NCBI GenBank assembly: GCA_963787375.1
Contig: CAWBCR010000017.1
Location: forward strand, 496,001-560,000
Reading direction: 5' to 3'
DNA: 64,000 nt
Origin: CAWBCR01 sp963787375
Lineage (GTDB): Bacteria; Chloroflexota; Anaerolineae; Aggregatilineales; UBA3940
The position numbers and the translations under genes are program-made. The notes below the pieces were generated by a model. The model had not been told where the DNA came from and searched no databases. It saw only the letters and a program-made list of their open reading frames with translations. Positions 63,115 through 64,000 of this stretch are shown here, one piece after another (positions within the stretch are counted from its first letter, which is position 1; each line of letters begins with the position of its first letter).

Positions 63115-64000
63115 ATGCCCACGACACTGATCCGCCATGCGCACATACTGGTGTGCATGGACCCCGACCGCCGCGAGATCGCCGACGGCGGCCTGTTCAT
63201 CCACGACAACGTCATCGAGCAGGTTGCGGCCAGCGCCGACCTGCCCCAGCAAGCCGACCGGGTGATCGACCTTAGCGGGCACGTCGTGCTGCCGGGGATG
63301 GTCAACACCCACCACCATATGTACCAGACGCTCACCCGCGCCGTGCCCGCCGCGCAGGACGCCATCCTTTTTGACTGGCTGAAGACGCTGTACCCTATCT
63401 GGGCCAACCTGACCGCCGATGCCGTCTACACTTCGGCGCTGGTGGCGATGGCCGAGCTGATGCTGTCTGGCTGCACCACGTCCAGCGACCACCTATACAT
63501 CTTCCCCAACGACGCACGCATCGACGACGAAATCCGCGCCGCGCAGGAGATCGGGCTGCGCTTCCATGCAGCGCGCGGCTCGATGAGCCTGGGCGAGAGC
63601 AAAGGCGGCCTGCCGCCCGACCGGGTCGTGGAGGACGAGGCGGCGATCCTCAAGGACTGCCAGCGCGCCATCGAGACCTATCACGACGCGAGCCGCCACG
63701 CCATGCTGCGCGTCGTGCTGGCCCCCTGCTCGCCGTTTTCCGTGACGCCTGACCTGATGCGCGAGTCGGTGGCGATGGCGCAGCAGTATGGCGTCACACT
63801 GCACACCCATCTGGCTGAAACACGCGACGAGGAGCAGTTCTGCCTGGAGATGTTCTACAAGCGGCCCGTCGCGCTGATGGAAGACCTGGGTTGGATCGGC
63901 GAGAACGTATGGCACGCGCACTGCGTCCACATGAGCGAGCCGGAAGTCGAGTTGTTTGGCCGCACGCAGACCGGCGTCACGCACTGCCCCAGCAGCAACA
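63115..64000 (+). CDS. 8-oxoguanine deaminase / hydroxydechloroatrazine-type aminohydrolase, C-terminally cut by window edge
   Basis: First 295 codons of an amidohydrolase. Metal motif NTHHHMYQTLTRAVPAAQD, SGCTTSSDHLYIFPN, FHAARGSMSLGESKGGLPPD, VLAPCSPFSVTPDLMRES, LHTHLAETRDEEQFC and WHAHCVHM match the 8-oxoguanine deaminase subfamily, which converts 8-oxoguanine to urate and ammonia. The related atrazine-hydrolase-like enzymes are the alternative. ATG 63115 follows AGGAAG. It completes the oxidised-purine theme with the hydroxylases and SsnA. The last Asp and C-terminus are beyond the window. Confidence 0.88.
   Translation, partial: MPTTLIRHAHILVCMDPDRREIADGGLFIHDNVIEQVAASADLPQQADRVIDLSGHVVLPGMVNTHHHMYQTLTRAVPAAQDAILFDWLKTLYPIWANLTADAVYTSALVAMAELMLSGCTTSSDHLYIFPNDARIDDEIRAAQEIGLRFHAARGSMSLGESKGGLPPDRVVEDEAAILKDCQRAIETYHDASRHAMLRVVLAPCSPFSVTPDLMRESVAMAQQYGVTLHTHLAETRDEEQFCLEMFYKRPVALMEDLGWIGENVWHAHCVHMSEPEVELFGRTQTGVTHCPSSN

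Noticed and set aside
1..64000. tRNA, rRNA, CRISPR, insertion sequence, prophage or attachment sites
   Set aside because: Read through both strands by eye and found none; small RNAs without strong structure would be missed by this approach.

Overview
The window reads as a chromosomal segment of a GC-rich, free-living bacterium, most likely a member of the Chloroflexota (Anaerolineae-like). That assignment is an inference from content: type 2 IPP isomerase with a trans-prenyl synthase, a geranylgeranyl-reductase-family protein, a bacterial coenzyme F420 operon, LysM and membrane proteins with Thr-Pro spacer repeats, and many multidomain signalling proteins. No rRNA, tRNA, CRISPR array, transposase, integrase or phage gene was seen.

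Layout. 0-3 kb (minus): end of a zinc-type alcohol dehydrogenase, RibD C-terminal-domain reductase, RibA and a CDP-alcohol phosphatidyltransferase, joined by ATGA overlaps. 3-9 kb (plus): methyltransferase, large sensor histidine kinase, MutL. 9-12 kb (minus): LysM protein, HD-domain protein, sugar-nucleotidyltransferase-like protein. 12-14.6 kb (plus): beta-flower-like protein, BchI/ChlI-type AAA+ ATPase, small membrane protein. 14.7-18.4 kb: acyl carrier protein, isoprenoid pair (fni, prenyl synthase), hemW. 18.4-24.7 kb (plus): a phospho-signalling operon of Ser/Thr kinase with PQQ propeller, PP2C phosphatase, J-domain/VWA fusion, zinc-ribbon/FHA protein, an unknown 81-residue protein and an OmpR-type regulator. 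24.8-32.2 kb: Nudix, pyrG, roadblock protein, purine nucleoside phosphorylase, membrane protein, GT39-like glycosyltransferase, small anchored protein.

From 61.9 kb down to 32.3 kb almost everything is on the minus strand and forms one metabolic super-region. It includes two molybdenum-hydroxylase systems (a Mo subunit plus FAD/2Fe-2S fusion, and an XdhD-like 2Fe-2S/Mo fusion plus FAD subunit), the maturation factors XdhC, YqeB and a YqeC-MocA fusion, an SsnA-type aminohydrolase, and a complete-looking lower F420 pathway (CofC, CofD, CofE, FbiB-type nitroreductase) with two likely F420 users (NpdG and an LLM-class oxidoreductase). Embedded in the molybdenum operon are three unexpected genes: an LCAT-type alpha/beta hydrolase fused to a NACHT-like P-loop NTPase, a 579-residue protein with a nucleoside-phosphorylase-like C-terminal motif, and a small two-helix membrane protein. 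Beyond lie an MFS symporter, small proteins, a sugar epimerase, an M29 aminopeptidase, GT2, geranylgeranyl reductase and dihydroorotase. The last 2 kb (plus) hold folD and the start of an 8-oxoguanine-deaminase-like gene, so oxidised-purine metabolism frames the region.

Caution on sequence quality: I count 13 apparent single-base indels inside otherwise well-conserved genes (about 4933, 7890, 14262, 18897, 19080, 19203, 19342, 20420, 31371, 31737, 36827, 45074, 53190). Most lie in runs of 2-6 identical bases, and removing or adding one base restores a full family-length protein. They look more like sequencing or assembly errors than biological decay, though five fall in the kinase gene alone.
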